From the NCBI GenBank assembly GCA_949130485.1, contig OX422194.1, positions 6,026,699-6,090,698 of the forward strand: a DNA stretch of 64,000 nucleotides, given 5' to 3'. Each line of letters opens with the position of its first letter. Positions within the stretch are counted from its first letter, which is position 1. A program made the translations under genes and the position numbers. Shown here in pieces: positions 49,301-52,739 of this stretch. The notes below the pieces were generated by a model. That model was not told where the DNA came from, ran no database searches, and worked only from the letters and a program-made list of their open reading frames with translations. Origin of the DNA: Agelas oroides (Eukaryota > Porifera > Demospongiae > Agelasida > Agelasidae).

Positions 49301-50840
49301 TGTCATTAGTGTTGCTGGTGAGTCCTCGTTTTCTGATCTTAAAACCCTTTAAACTCTATAAATTTTTTTCACTTGAGACTACTTCTAGCAAATGCATGCC
49401 TTTAACGCACCATATCTGTCTGAGCTCTGACTCCAAAACTGAACCCAAGTGCACTTTCAGCCTTAATATGCAGATTCGTAACCTTAACCATGCCCACTCA
49501 TTAAGTTAATAACACTTTCCAGCCCATAGCACGAATGGCAATATTGTGAAGGAGGAACGTGTTGTGTATTGCGTGTCATATCGCCAATTGGGAAACAGCT
49601 ACAGACTTCTGGTAAGAAATATTAGAAAAAAATTGTAGTTCGCTTAGCATCAGTGGAGTTATGAAGCATACCACAAAAAGTACAGGCTGTAAGACAAACG
49701 TAAGTTTTCAGACCGGAAATCGCTACCTTCGGTATATTCTCAAGCTTATAGCTTGGCTGTTTCGTGTTTGTTCTTCTTGAAATTTGCAGCGTAATTAGAG
49801 CTTTCCTTTAGCTTCACGTAGCATTTTATTGCATCTTCGTCGCTTGTATAGTTTTCGAGATCGGTCGTGACTTACACGTCAACGTCCCCCGTGCGATAAA
49901 ATGCATGCTAGGCTACGTTAACTTCCGGTCAGGAAGTAGTTAATTTCAATTTAACTATGCGATATTAGCTTCCTGTGGGTGTAATGAATACAGTTACTAA
50001 TGCAGAAAGTTCGTAGTCTCGCGTGGCCACACCCCGTTCCACGGAACGGGGTGTGGCCACGCGAGACTAGAAAGTTCGTACTACACCGCTAACGTGAACG
50101 AGAAGACTGAAACAGGACCTTGTGTGGCCATGAGTACGGCGTCATTGGGCTGTAAAGGGTTAACGAGCAGGCAATAGTCAGCATCCTCAGTTGGCAAATA
50201 CCCGCTTAGAGCCCAAGCAGCCTTCCCTGCCAGAAATGAACCCCCCAAAAGGTGAGAGTAGCATTTTCTGGGCCTGTTCGTGTAGCCAAGCCTAGCAGCT
50301 GCCATGTGCATGTCATCCTGCGGGTGACCCCACCCACCTCCCCCTGTCCCACCCTTTCTGCTAATGCAGAACCTGTGCGCCACCGTGCAGACTCTATCTT
50401 TTCTGCGCAGTGCGCAGTGTGATGTAACCAGAAGTGCACTATAGTGTTTAAAGGGTTAAATTAGTTAATTAACTTAATTAATGCCATAAATGCTGTCACC
50501 TGTTCATACTTGCCTTGTAAGTAGTTGACGTATTCATGGCCGGTTTTAGGACTTTCTGATTGCTGTTCAGTATGAAGCATAAAATCTTGCAGATTGAAGA
50601 AATCAACTGGCTCTATTGTGAGCATTAGACCAGATACAAGCCCTTCTTGTGCTTTCTAAAATTATACAATTGCAAGCCACTTTCACTGAAGTAGGGAAGA
50701 ATGCACTCCCATACATGAGACTATGCCAGTATATATAATGTTTTCTATCTCCACAGGACCAGTATGTGTTCTGCCATGAAGTGCTGGCTGATTACATGGA
50801 TAAATTTGAAAACTATTCCAATTTTAAGGACATGATTTAA
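1058..50840 (+). CDS. Receptor-type protein tyrosine phosphatase, multi-exon gene, 5' end outside the window
   Basis: Single-pass receptor that should dephosphorylate phosphotyrosine inside the cell and sense ligands or neighbouring cells outside. Exons: 1058-1354, 3546-3866, 17018-17314, 22457-22783, 24059-24412, 27459-27743, 30235-30543, 30624-30971, 32400-32729, 33403-33657, 33853-33945, 35874-36146, 36802-36982, 37347-37558, 37798-37895, 37961-38048, 38351-38427, 38515-38551, 38856-38953, 39018-39149, 39213-39512, 39577-39726, 41312-41411, 43622-43695, 43790-44056, 47592-47755, 48393-48528, 50757-50840. All junctions are AG/GT and phases agree throughout. Extracellular exons are all phase 1-1; the membrane exon switches to phase 2. 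The order Ig, FN3, membrane helix, D1, D2 is that of RPTPs such as the LAR type. No signal peptide exon was found, so the start lies left of the window or was missed. The first four exons could instead belong to an upstream relative; the part from 24059 is much surer. Confidence 0.85.
1402..2053. repeat. Two-copy direct repeat, period about 374 bases
   Basis: The stretch beginning GCCAACAGCACAAATTTT at 1402 returns at 1776. Both copies share AAATGGGCCAG and ACATCAAGCATACCCC and end near CTTTGGCAGCTCTC. They lie in the intron after the first FN3 exon. Confidence 0.75.
2478..3038. mobile_element. MITE with terminal ACTCTGGTTA-TAAGC repeats
   Basis: Left end ACTCTGGTTATTAAGC (2480-2495) and right end GCTTATTAACCAGAGT (3021-3036) are inverted with one mismatch. 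Inside are several TTAG/TTATTAGGCGCA-type subterminal motifs. No coding capacity. Confidence 0.7.
3406..3483. mobile_element. Short hairpin element, TAACCTGTTACCTAGGCAAC arms
   Basis: Perfect 20-base inverted arms around a 38-base loop. Related termini occur at 29202-29247 and 37195-37262. It ends about 60 bases before the Ig exon at 3546. Confidence 0.75.
3546..3866 (+). CDS. Ig domain exon (copy a)
   Basis: One Ig-like domain in a phase 1-1 exon. Visible are the strand-B cysteine (YNLICTV), the strand-C tryptophan (VEWLNP) and the strand-F motif [10 protein letters not shown], with several N-glycosylation sequons (NNSN, NCST, NNTA). The acceptor is ttgtttag and the donor gtaaga. It is a near-copy of 22457-22783, from which it differs by a missing two-codon insertion and scattered substitutions. 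Confidence 0.85.
3976..4645. mobile_element. TIR element family GTGCGTGGGYGGAT, copy 1
   Basis: Starts TAGTGCGTGGGTGGAT and ends ATCCGCCTGTGCATTA (inverted). The interior matches 4851-5706 along its length, including GCAGCAGCAACGCACAACGA near the right end. Older than copy 2 by its worn ends. Confidence 0.7.
4655..4855. mobile_element. Palindromic foldback, ACCATAGTAAGG arms, copy 1
   Basis: Near-palindrome centred about 4785 (GTACCCCTCGTCTTCGGCTCAGGGTAC). Matches the foldback at 5706-5925, placed directly beyond the neighbouring TIR element. Confidence 0.6.
4851..5706. mobile_element. TIR element family GTGCGTGGGYGGAT, copy 2
   Basis: Perfect 18-base TIRs, TATGGTGCGTGGGCGGAT and its inverse ending at 5705, flanked by TA. 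Contains a three-copy tandem repeat of about 42 bases at 4918-5046 (GAGTATATTGCTGAGTCAGG). No recognisable transposase. Confidence 0.75.
5706..5925. mobile_element. Palindromic foldback, AACCATGGTAAGGAGGTGTA arms, copy 2
   Basis: Arms of about 90 bases: AACCATGGTAAGGAGGTGTA on the left pairs with TACACCTCCTTACCATGGTT on the right; the centre is GAGCCGCAGGCGAGG. Would fold into a long hairpin if transcribed. Confidence 0.75.
5926..7494. other. Intron, little recognised
   Basis: Apart from the possible element at 6165-6530, no splice-flanked Ig or FN3 module and no transposase motif was seen on either strand. Confidence 0.4.
6165..6530. mobile_element. Possible hAT-like nonautonomous element with a long G run
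   Basis: A run of about 24 G at 6467-6490 is followed by CATGCCCCCCCCTGACC and GGGTGCGACACC. This arrangement resembles hAT termini, but I could not pair two clean ends. Confidence 0.3.
7495..8375 (+). pseudogene. Decayed Tc1/mariner-like (IS630-type) transposase
   Basis: Spread over shifting frames but readable end to end: the N-terminal helix-turn-helix part ([12 protein letters not shown], then [10 protein letters not shown]), [20 protein letters not shown], the first catalytic Asp in [14 protein letters not shown], the second near IAIMDNCS-like residues (written here with changes), and [16 protein letters not shown] toward the end. Several frameshifts and stops, so it is dead. It belongs to the same broad transposase family as 58199-59144 but is clearly not the same copy group. 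Confidence 0.7.
8376..9656. other. Intron, nothing firm
   Basis: A tract of CTCAACTCAGCTCGACTCAA near 8780-8815 is a short degenerate repeat. An open frame at 9220-9483 has no recognisable domain. Confidence 0.35.
9657..9870 (+). pseudogene. BED-type zinc-finger remnant of a hAT transposase
   Basis: One frame reads [15 protein letters not shown], then [24 protein letters not shown] and NHPEEH. This is the BED pattern (aromatic W and F, Cx2C, then the N-x-T-x-L-x-x-H helix and a second His). Two in-frame stops (TAG after W, TAA after YHL) break it. No catalytic part or ends were found nearby. Confidence 0.65.
9871..13859. other. Large intron segment without recognised genes
   Basis: Mostly unique-looking AT-rich sequence. 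GTGGGTGACTTTGCAT at 11528-11543 recurs at 44180 and, in worn form, near 63650, so a dispersed repeat is present. A 100-residue open frame at 12408-12710 has clustered cysteines ([13 protein letters not shown]) but no known domain. Confidence 0.35.
13860..14759 (-). CDS. Probable small Ig-domain membrane protein, antisense in a receptor intron
   Basis: Four exons read leftward: 14759-14637, 14498-14268, 14196-14051, 14004-13860, together about 214 residues. Exon 1 starts with ATG and a signal peptide ([18 protein letters not shown]) and ends at a gtgagg donor. Exon 2 has an Ig-like pattern: strand-B ERVLMC, strand-[11 protein letters not shown], strand-F DVWGIMC. Exon 3 carries one membrane helix ([20 protein letters not shown]) followed by basic residues and a gtgagt donor. 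Exon 4 is a basic tail ending KLPVIMNCL. Phases agree (0, 0, 2). Weak points: the acceptor of exon 2 has a poor pyrimidine tract, a second frame of exon 4 is also open for about 32 codons, and no homologue is recognised. It could be a decayed gene. Different architecture and strand from the host gene. Confidence 0.4.
14854..16895 (-). mobile_element. pogo/Tigger-like DNA transposon with decayed transposase
   Basis: Ends: TACCGTATAGCGCTAAATTT on the left and an inverted, partly matching TACCGTAGGACGGGAAATTT on the right, consistent with a TA target site and CCGTA termini. The transposase reads leftward: N-terminal DNA-binding part at 16348-16554 ([29 protein letters not shown]), then [19 protein letters not shown] and HMGFVKRR (16147-16338), the DDE domain with [12 protein letters not shown] and [13 protein letters not shown], and the C-terminus [20 protein letters not shown] (to 15420). 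Several frameshifts and a C run of 16 bases at 15941-15956 break it. About 0.5 kb between the left end and the gene is non-coding. Confidence 0.75.
17018..17314 (+). CDS. FN3 domain exon (copy b)
   Basis: Second copy of the FN3 exon, with the same length and phase as 1058-1354. The reading from the preceding Ig exon gives an in-frame Ile-Pro-Pro-Pro junction. [10 protein letters not shown] and [16 protein letters not shown] are intact. The exon begins about 120 bases after the right end of a pogo-like transposon (14854-16895). Confidence 0.85.
17433..17905. mobile_element. MITE, TAC-GTATTGT-C-GGGCAAGC termini
   Basis: Left TACTGTATTGTCCCGGGCAA and right TTGCCCAGCACAATACGTA are inverted with few mismatches. 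Subterminal CAACCGCCCACGCT also appears inverted. Non-coding. Confidence 0.65.
17906..19982. other. Intron with a GTTGTC-rich tract and an unidentified minus-strand ORF
   Basis: 18855-19105 is a degenerate array of GTTGTCAACATGG-like words on both strands. On the minus strand, 18711-18502 and 18514-18251 hold open frames, the first cysteine-rich ([15 protein letters not shown]) and the second ending at a gtgagt-like donor after CVVVDSK. I recognise no family and cannot tell whether these are exons. Confidence 0.3.
19983..20753. mobile_element. Foldback element with arms of about 160-200 bases
   Basis: AGAGTAAGTCAGCAATCATC on the left pairs with its near-inverse ending CTTACTCTAG on the right. 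Farther in, GGTACCTGGTGTACCAAAAA pairs with TTTTTGGTACACCAGGTACC, and ACGCTAGAAGCAATAAAATG pairs with CATTTTATCGCTTCTAGCGT. The central 350 bases have no recognised gene. Confidence 0.75.
20754..22456. other. Intron, one small AGTCTCG-family element and a C run
   Basis: The palindromic element lies at 21222-21289. A poly-C run is at 22176-22192. A 102-residue minus-strand open frame (22067-21759) has no recognised domain. Confidence 0.4.
21222..21289. mobile_element. AGTCTCG-family mini element, worn copy
   Basis: Ends AATCTCGTTCTGAGACC and GGTCT-free right end AGTCTGGGAACGAGATT, inverted. Flanking 11-mers CTAACATTCCT and GTATGATTCCG match at 7 of 11 positions. Confidence 0.55.
22457..22783 (+). 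CDS. Ig domain exon (copy b)
   Basis: Second copy of the Ig exon: YNLTCTV, VEWLNP and [10 protein letters not shown] are all kept. A two-codon insertion sits in the first strand (ITIASDHDG against ITISHDG). Phase is 1-1. A palindromic foldback element starts only about 36 bases after its donor. Confidence 0.85.
22819..23089. mobile_element. Palindromic MITE, ATATGTGGCAGTCCCG family, copy 1
   Basis: Arms of over 100 bases: TATGTGGCAGTCCCGGGTGG on the left pairs with CCGGGACTGCCACATA on the right; GGCGGGGCTCATACACG pairs with CGTGTATGAGCCCCG at the centre. TA flanks fit a mariner-type target. Same family as 34240-34499. Confidence 0.8.
23090..24058. other. Intron before the Cys-Cys exon, nothing firm
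   Basis: I looked here for a signal peptide exon that would make 24059 the second exon of a separate gene. The only candidate (23519, [19 protein letters not shown]) has an unconvincing hydrophobic core and no supporting context. Confidence 0.4.
24059..24412 (+). CDS. Cys-Cys Ig-like module exon
   Basis: Phase 1-1 exon of 118 codons. Pattern: G-VGFSLNG start, [12 protein letters not shown] with an adjacent cysteine pair, the [11 protein letters not shown] turn, a basic strand, then DGVYHCEV and IYIGVYSA. This is an Ig-like fold by spacing (Cys, Trp-Phe-Pro-x-Gly, GxYxC) with an extra cysteine next to the strand-B cysteine. The same module recurs at 61329-61655 directly after the signal peptide of the downstream paralogue, so here it may mark an internal repeat or the original N-terminus. 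I do not know a named family for it. Confidence 0.8.
25268..25456. mobile_element. Hairpin element, TGACTATA-GCTTTG termini
   Basis: TGACTATACAGCTTTGCAAG pairs with the right end CCAAAGCTATATAGTCA, and GCACAATTCATGCAAGG pairs with CCTTGCATGAATTGTGC farther in. Confidence 0.7.
25462..25540. mobile_element. Possible hAT-type terminus, AGAGATGCACCGATTATCGG
   Basis: AGAGATGCACCGATTATCGG and repeated ATCGGTATCGG-type words resemble ends of nonautonomous hAT elements in several animal genomes. No partner end was found. Confidence 0.3.
25868..25982. mobile_element. Hairpin element, AGTCATATAACCCACCTAGA arms
   Basis: Arms of about 50 bases, nearly perfect: GATGGTTAAAACACTA on the left and TAGTGTTTTAACCATC on the right around a short centre. 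Confidence 0.75.
26639..27242. mobile_element. MITE with about 130-base TIRs
   Basis: AAGTCACAAAAAAGTTTTCC on the left returns inverted at 27222-27242, and the arms stay matched through GATGTAGGGATGG and GGCACAAGATG. The middle is CA-rich and repeats ACAC/CATAC words. One-arm fragments lie at 45295-45390 and 60217-60300. Confidence 0.8.
27459..27743 (+). CDS. Ig domain exon
   Basis: Compact Ig domain, phase 1-1. Key residues: [19 protein letters not shown] (Cys and Trp) and [12 protein letters not shown] (strand-F Cys). Donor gtgaga. It is strongly similar to 63213-63494 in the downstream paralogue, so the Cys-Cys module plus this Ig form a two-exon block shared by both genes. Confidence 0.85.
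28465..28572. mobile_element. Small hairpin, AACACTTGTTGGACTGCAC arms
   Basis: Left AACACTTGTTGGACTGCAC pairs with right GTGCAGTCCGACAAGTGTT, one mismatch. The adjacent sequence to about 28800 holds another inverted pair (GGTGAGAAGGCAATATGGCT and GCCTTCTCAC) that also occurs at 36268-36300. Confidence 0.65.
28806..30234. other. Intron with hairpin fragments and an AT microsatellite
   Basis: 29197-29338 holds an AACCTGTTA/TAACAGGTT pair and a second hairpin, ATCTCTCTCTGGGGTGTGGT, both related to 37085-37265. A GGGGCGAGCCTGAG motif is at 29514 and its inverse at 30030-30060. (AT)n lies at 29988-30007. Confidence 0.5.
30235..30543 (+). CDS. Ig domain exon
   Basis: Phase 1-1 Ig domain: [18 protein letters not shown] and [10 protein letters not shown] are visible. 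The layout (spacing, WLGPN/WLNPN turn, LRTSHGGQY) matches the Ig exons at 3546 and 22457, so these are older paralogues of one another. Acceptor ttcttag, donor gtatgt. Confidence 0.85.
30624..30971 (+). CDS. Ig domain exon
   Basis: Phase 1-1 Ig domain beginning Pro-Pro-Pro-Thr, with LTLTCSIQL, a tryptophan in RTWSGPG and [10 protein letters not shown]. Only 80 bases of intron separate it from the previous Ig exon, by far the shortest intron in the extracellular half. Ends at a gtgagt donor. Confidence 0.85.
31720..32105. mobile_element. MITE, CCATATAG-TAGTGGGAAATTTT termini
   Basis: Left CCATATAGCTAGTGGGAAAT and right ATTTCCCACTATATGG are inverted apart from a short gap. Interior rich in TTTTCGC and TTCGCGGTT words on both strands, as in pogo-type MITEs. 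Confidence 0.75.
32400..32729 (+). CDS. Ig domain exon
   Basis: Phase 1-1 Ig domain, last before the FN3 repeats: [19 protein letters not shown] and [11 protein letters not shown], with an additional cysteine pair (RACIS, EEHCK) that could form a second disulfide. Its donor gtgaat is followed 30 bases later by the left TTAA end of a MITE (32760-33389). Confidence 0.8.
32760..33389. mobile_element. TTAA-flanked MITE next to an exon acceptor
   Basis: TTAAGGGTGGTCGGAACTAA on the left and TTAGTTCCAACCACCCTTAA on the right (18 of 20 matched). TTAA at both outer edges fits a piggyBac-like or Kolobok-like target duplication. The right end is 13 bases from the FN3 acceptor AG. Confidence 0.8.
33403..33657 (+). 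CDS. FN3 domain, first part
   Basis: Phase 1-1 exon coding the N-terminal two thirds of an FN3 domain: [21 protein letters not shown] carries the Trp and Pro of strands B-C. The acceptor AG at 33401-33402 lies 13 bases from the TTAA end of a MITE, so the branch point must lie in the transposon. The rest of the fold is in the next exon. Confidence 0.75.
33853..33945 (+). CDS. FN3 domain, second part
   Basis: A 93-base phase 1-1 exon with the FN3 C-terminal signature [19 protein letters not shown] (strand F tyrosine and the N-x-x-G-x-G turn). It completes the domain begun at 33403. Donor gtgtgt. Confidence 0.8.
34240..34499. mobile_element. Palindromic MITE, ATATGTGGCAGTCCCG family, copy 2
   Basis: Second member of the family at 22819. 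Arms match each other more closely here: AAACTTCCGTTAAGGGCGGG pairs with CCCGCCCTTAACGGAAGTT. Confidence 0.8.
34500..35873. other. Intron, nothing firm
   Basis: AT-rich, no repeat family or exon recognised on either strand. Confidence 0.35.
35874..36146 (+). CDS. Membrane-proximal FN3 domain with a basic RRRR site
   Basis: FN3 domain in a phase 1-1 exon: [10 protein letters not shown], the MNVSWVPL tryptophan and the [15 protein letters not shown] end. Between strands C and E it has an Arg run, GSRRRRQVQ (RRRR at 36020-36031), which fits the furin consensus R-x-K/R-R. LAR-type RPTPs are cut by furin-like proteases at an Arg run near the membrane and remain as two joined subunits; the same processing is an inference here. 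Confidence 0.85.
36802..36982 (+). CDS. Stalk and transmembrane exon
   Basis: Opens with a Pro/Ser/Thr-rich stalk holding two near repeats ([20 protein letters not shown]), then one hydrophobic helix of about 23 residues ([20 protein letters not shown]) ending in aromatic and basic residues, GYFLYK. It enters at phase 1 and leaves at phase 2, the point where the exon structure changes from extracellular modules to the cytoplasmic part. Confidence 0.9.
37085..37265. mobile_element. Double hairpin element
   Basis: First hairpin: TAATAGTTAAATCCCTCCCT pairs with AGGGAGGGATTTAACTATTA, and TGGTGTCGGGTG pairs with TGACACCA. Second: TAACCTGTTACTTAGGCAAC pairs with TGCCTAGGTAACGGGTTA. Both hairpins have relatives at 29197-29338, always side by side. 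Confidence 0.75.
37347..37558 (+). CDS. Cytoplasmic juxtamembrane exon
   Basis: Phase 2-1 exon. Product is charged and probably flexible: a tyrosine in EMYELTENG, a basic patch [10 protein letters not shown], then an acidic run [12 protein letters not shown] and a Pro-rich end. No fold recognised. The YELT tyrosine could be a phosphorylation site; that is inference. Confidence 0.8.
37798..37895 (+). CDS. Exon leading into phosphatase domain D1
   Basis: Codes [17 protein letters not shown] followed by NRGFESEYQ. This matches the helix-turn-helix at the start of RPTP D1 domains (I-x-x-x-x-F-x-x-H-V-x-x-M/L-H-A, then F-x-x-E-Y). Donor gtatgg, phase 0 at its end. Confidence 0.85.
37961..38048 (+). 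CDS. D1 exon with the KNRF substrate-recognition motif
   Basis: Contains [11 protein letters not shown]; the usual motif is NxxKNRY, whose aromatic residue stacks on phosphotyrosine. Phe replaces Tyr, a mild change. The last codon (Tyr) is split with the next exon. Confidence 0.85.
38351..38427 (+). CDS. D1 exon, DYINASFVD
   Basis: Short exon with DFSRVKL and the strongly conserved DYINASFVD stretch of classical phosphatases. Phase 1 in, phase 0 out. Confidence 0.85.
38515..38551 (+). CDS. D1 micro-exon, YIASQG
   Basis: A 37-base exon coding [12 protein letters not shown] plus the first base of Gly. It continues the family motif YIA(S/T)QGP. Too short to be seen as an ORF, but phase and content fit both neighbours. 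Confidence 0.85.
38856..38953 (+). CDS. D1 exon, DFWRMIWE
   Basis: Codes [18 protein letters not shown] and [12 protein letters not shown], the classical DFWxMxWE and IVMLT motifs. The same DFWRMIWE occurs in the D2 exon at 43790. Confidence 0.85.
39018..39149 (+). CDS. D1 exon, KCEQYW
   Basis: Begins [10 protein letters not shown] (family KCxxYWP; Pro replaced by Gly) and runs through the central beta sheet to FTVES. 44 codons, phase 0-0. Confidence 0.8.
39213..39512 (+). CDS. D1 catalytic exon: WPD loop and [10 protein letters not shown]
   Basis: A 100-codon exon with all catalytic elements: [13 protein letters not shown] (WPD loop, general acid Asp), the signature loop [10 protein letters not shown] at 39369-39398 with nucleophile Cys and phosphate-binding Arg, and the Q loop VQSQ at its end. 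D1 should therefore be an active tyrosine phosphatase. Phase 0-0. Confidence 0.95.
39577..39726 (+). CDS. End of D1 and D1-D2 linker exon
   Basis: Codes [19 protein letters not shown], the last helix of D1, then a basic linker [18 protein letters not shown] leading to D2. 50 codons, phase 0-0. The following intron carries a 1.4 kb foldback element. Confidence 0.85.
39795..41190. mobile_element. 1.4 kb foldback element in the D1-D2 intron
   Basis: Left arm about 39970-40382, right arm about 40742-41175, inverted over more than 350 bases: TGCGAGCAGCCTTCCATTGATGG-type sequence left, and its complement near 41005-41035. The outermost motif GTGGGGCGAGCCTGAGCAAG (39796) is inverted at 41163-41190. 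The loop of about 360 bases holds no gene. GGGGCGAGCC motifs at 130, 29514, 30040, 48625 and 60160 show that the terminus is dispersed through the window. Confidence 0.75.
41312..41411 (+). CDS. D2 first exon, KNRYPDKLP
   Basis: Starts [18 protein letters not shown] and ends [10 protein letters not shown]. The NxxKNRY motif is better kept in D2 than in D1. Exon ends within the following Tyr codon. Confidence 0.85.
41413..43110. other. Intron, nothing firm except a C run
   Basis: Poly-C at 41977-41990. A GTACGTATGTACATACGCAC palindrome lies near 42124-42143. No exon-like module. Confidence 0.35.
43115..43412. repeat. 23-base minisatellite, about 12 copies
   Basis: Unit GAGTCCACAAGCATGTAGAAA plus CT. 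The inner copies are identical; edges diverge. Because 23 is not a multiple of 3, long repetitive open frames appear on the minus strand, but these are not genes. Confidence 0.95.
43622..43695 (+). CDS. D2 exon, EYINASFVN
   Basis: Codes [14 protein letters not shown] and EYINASFVN, parallel to the D1 exon at 38351 in length and phase, showing that D1 and D2 arose by duplication with introns kept. Confidence 0.85.
43790..44056 (+). CDS. D2 exon, YIATQAP to DNK
   Basis: 89 codons, phase 0-0: [20 protein letters not shown], then [11 protein letters not shown] and YPYWP. It merges what in D1 are three exons. Donor gtttgt is weak, but the frame runs into DEGSQSK of the next exon. Confidence 0.85.
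44402..44778. mobile_element. MITE, TACCGTATTTCTTCGA termini
   Basis: Perfect 16-base TIRs with TA at the outer edge. Internal repeats of CGCCCTCGAATAGTAGCCGC. This type of element is common in marine invertebrate genomes. Confidence 0.85.
45295..45390. mobile_element. Fragment of the 26639 MITE family
   Basis: Carries one arm only, ACAAGTCACAAAAAAGTTTT to GGAACAACACCAC. Confidence 0.7.
45475..45985 (-). pseudogene. LINE reverse transcriptase C-terminal fragment
   Basis: Reads [34 protein letters not shown] and [10 protein letters not shown] in one frame (45968-45651), then [13 protein letters not shown] and [17 protein letters not shown] in another. This is the region after the palm of CR1/Jockey-type LINE reverse transcriptases. 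A frameshift near 45660 separates the two. The rest of the LINE is absent, as expected for a 5'-truncated copy. Confidence 0.8.
46270..46319. mobile_element. AGTCTCG-family mini element
   Basis: AGTCTCGCTTCCAGACCAA and its near-inverse ending GGGAACGAGACT around CATGG. The flanks share GTGTAC, but not in perfect register with an 11-base duplication. Confidence 0.65.
46536..46768. repeat. Dispersed repeat, copy 1 (inverse of 63685-63902)
   Basis: Shares AAAATGGCACTTTCGCTACC, TGTGGTGAAGTTATACGGCT and GCGCCATCCCTACATAGAGA with the copy at the right edge in the other orientation. Confidence 0.75.
46909..47370. mobile_element. MITE, GCGCACATTATGC termini
   Basis: Left AGGCATGCGCACATTATGC and right GCATAATGTGCGGGAGCCT are inverted with few changes. 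GCATAAT recurs many times inside. Confidence 0.7.
47592..47755 (+). CDS. D2 exon with WPE loop
   Basis: Codes [16 protein letters not shown]: the general-acid Asp of the WPD loop is Glu here, as in many D2 domains. Ends ITVMC plus two bases of the next codon, placing the pocket cysteine at the exon edge. Confidence 0.85.
48347..48373. repeat. CA microsatellite
   Basis: Uninterrupted (CA)n, 12-13 units, about 20 bases before the acceptor of the D2 pocket exon. Confidence 0.9.
48393..48528 (+). CDS. D2 exon with altered pocket MCNDGVGRTG
   Basis: Completes the D2 signature loop as MCNDGVGRTG: the Cys and Arg remain, but the His before the Cys is Met and the Ser-Ala after it is Asn-Asp. Together with WPE this suggests a regulatory domain with little or no catalysis. 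Ends [10 protein letters not shown]. The intron before it closes with a CA microsatellite. Confidence 0.85.
48529..50756. other. Last intron, repeats only
   Basis: A GGTGAGCCTGAGCAAG motif of the foldback family lies at 48625-48668. 49527-49611 resembles an exon (AG and GT edges) but its 89-base length would break the frame between the flanking phosphatase exons. The perfect palindromic element 50015-50068 is the notable feature. Confidence 0.5.
50015..50068. mobile_element. AGTCTCG-family mini element, perfect palindrome with perfect target duplication
   Basis: 54 bases: AGTCTCGCGTGGCCACACCC to its exact inverse, arms of 26 bases around a 2-base centre. Flanked on both sides by AGAAAGTTCGT (11 of 11). 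Confidence 0.85.
50757..50840 (+). CDS. Last exon, D2 C-terminus
   Basis: Codes [18 protein letters not shown] and a short tail ending KDMI, stop TAA at 50838-50840. QYVF with the following helix is the standard end of a phosphatase domain, so there is almost no C-terminal tail. Confidence 0.9.
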   Translation, partial: DQYVFCHEVLADYMDKFENYSNFKDMI

Positions 50841-51442
50841 CAAGAGCATGTTGATTCACTTTGTACTATAACAATTGTGTATTTGCACGTTAAAATTGCA
50901 GTTATTAGTTTGGTAAATTGGTGGAAAAAGCATAAAATCATCATGCATGTATGTACTATATAACATTTTTGGAATGAACCAGAGTGAGCCCACCTGCACT
51001 AGTCAGTTCAGTCAAACTTATAGTTGTCTTTGGTCACTGGTTGAGATTCTGTTGCCAGCTGAGCAATGGGGAATTCAGTGTCTTTGTACCTCCTTGAAGA
51101 TCTCAACTAATTTAAGTACCATTTCTGACAGTAGCTATATAGTTTATCCTGCCAGCCTATTGTTTTTATAGGGCTTCTTGACTACCAGTGTTTCATAATG
51201 AAAATTGTCCACATATGCAATCACATTTACTCAAAATATAATTATCAACTCTGGGTATAGGTTGGGGCTGTGACCTTGATTGCTTTGCCATTCACATTAA
51301 TTGTAGCTATATGGACCACGGCACTATATTATAAACCAGTATACATTAATTATTTCCTCTCATCTGTGTATTAGACTTGATCCCAGAACCAAAAACCAAC
51401 CCCATCACAGATCACTTTACAGTCTGTAGAGAATGTGTTAGC

Positions 51443-51448
51443 AATAAA
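51443..51448 (+). promoter_or_regulatory. Possible polyadenylation signal AATAAA
   Basis: First canonical AATAAA on the plus strand that I noticed after the receptor stop codon, giving a 3' UTR of about 600 bases. Only the hexamer supports it. Confidence 0.35.
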
Positions 51449-52135
51449 CATGCAGGATAATTAAGGTCTATAGTATATGGGAACAGTCTAAGATGTATAT
51501 ACTCAGTTTAGTTTTGATGAAGTTGACTACTACATTCCCAACCATTGCCGCCCCCAGTATTTGCCAATACAGAAGTACTAGGGGAAGCAATGGCCTGGAA
51601 ACAAGGCTAGACTAGCAAAGCAAAGCAATCAAAAACTGGAGCTGGGGAGAGCTCTGGGATGCCTAAGAACAAAAACCAACAACACATGAATCTTGCTAGA
51701 ACTACAGCAGCTAAGAGGTTGCATTTCCATTTCTGTTTCCAGTTTTGTTTCCAGTTTAATTCCGTTTCATTTCCATTTCTTGCTTTTCCATATGCCCCTT
51801 TTGCTAGTGTTCACATAGCTAATGTACACTAGCACCTAGAATGGCTTCATATTAAGTACCTGCTAAGCATTTCACTGCTGATTGCCTACGTCATCCTATC
51901 CAGATGGAGGGTATAGAAACCATACAGGAGTTGCACACTCTTACTGTAATAAACTCTTGGTTTTAACTTAAATGTTGTGTTTCAAGGTATCCTCCACCTC
52001 CTCATACAATTCATCCTCCTCATCAGATTGCTACAATCCTTGAGGAATCTGTAATTTCATTGTCATTTTAGGTATTTTTCCGTACCTTCCCAAATTTGAT
52101 AAATTAACCCGGCACGCCCGCATCCATGCCATGGA

Positions 52136-52505
52136 TATAGAGGTTCTGCATGTGATGTCATCAAAAGGGTTAAATTTATTAATTTTAATTTAATAGTCTT
52201 GCCAATTTTTCTAGGCAATTAGGAAGGTCTAAATAGCTTAAATCTCAAGTGAAAATTCTAAATTAATGATAGTTGATTTTATATAAATTGTCAAAGTTTG
52301 ATCTTTTAGCATTAACTTGTATGGCAAGTGGCAAATTTTGCCACTCGCTGTACAAATCCTATGCAAAATGTTATATAAAATCAGTGGAGTTAGGCCTTCA
52401 TATTTTAGATTTGAGTTAGCTGGACCATCAGTATTACCTGCAAATGTTTGGAATGGCTAATTATGAATTTTAAATTGGTGATGACGTCACTGCAGAACCT
52501 CTATG
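52136..52505. mobile_element. MITE, ATAGAGGTTCTGCA termini
   Basis: Left ATAGAGGTTCTGCATGTGAT pairs with right GATGACGTCACTGCAGAACC plus TCTAT. AT-rich centre. It sits about 230 bases upstream of the second gene's ATG and so may form part of its promoter region. Confidence 0.7.
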
Positions 52506-52739
52506 GCAACCTGCCAACTCACGATTATGCAAGGATGATGGTAAACAAACCTCCTTCCCAGGCCGCTAAGCAGTCTTGGGCACGAGACTATTGGAACGAG
52601 TGCGCTTTCCACTTCGGGATTTCCAATTCAGTTCCAATCTGGATATACGGGTTTTGAAATACGAACTTAGAAATATGAAGCATGGATCTCGACCACGGGA
52701 TAGAGGCTAATACGAGGGCTAATAGTAGCAGTTGAGTTG

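Larger units (their letters stand above)
50841..52739. other. Intergenic region between the two receptor genes
   Basis: Holds the 3' UTR of the first gene, a MITE at 52136-52505 and the presumed promoter of the second. No TATA box or CpG-rich stretch stands out. Confidence 0.4.

Noticed and set aside
49527-49611. Possible extra exon between the D2 pocket exon and the last exon
   Set aside because: It has AG and GT edges, but its length of about 89 bases would shift the phosphatase frame, and the flanking exons already join correctly.
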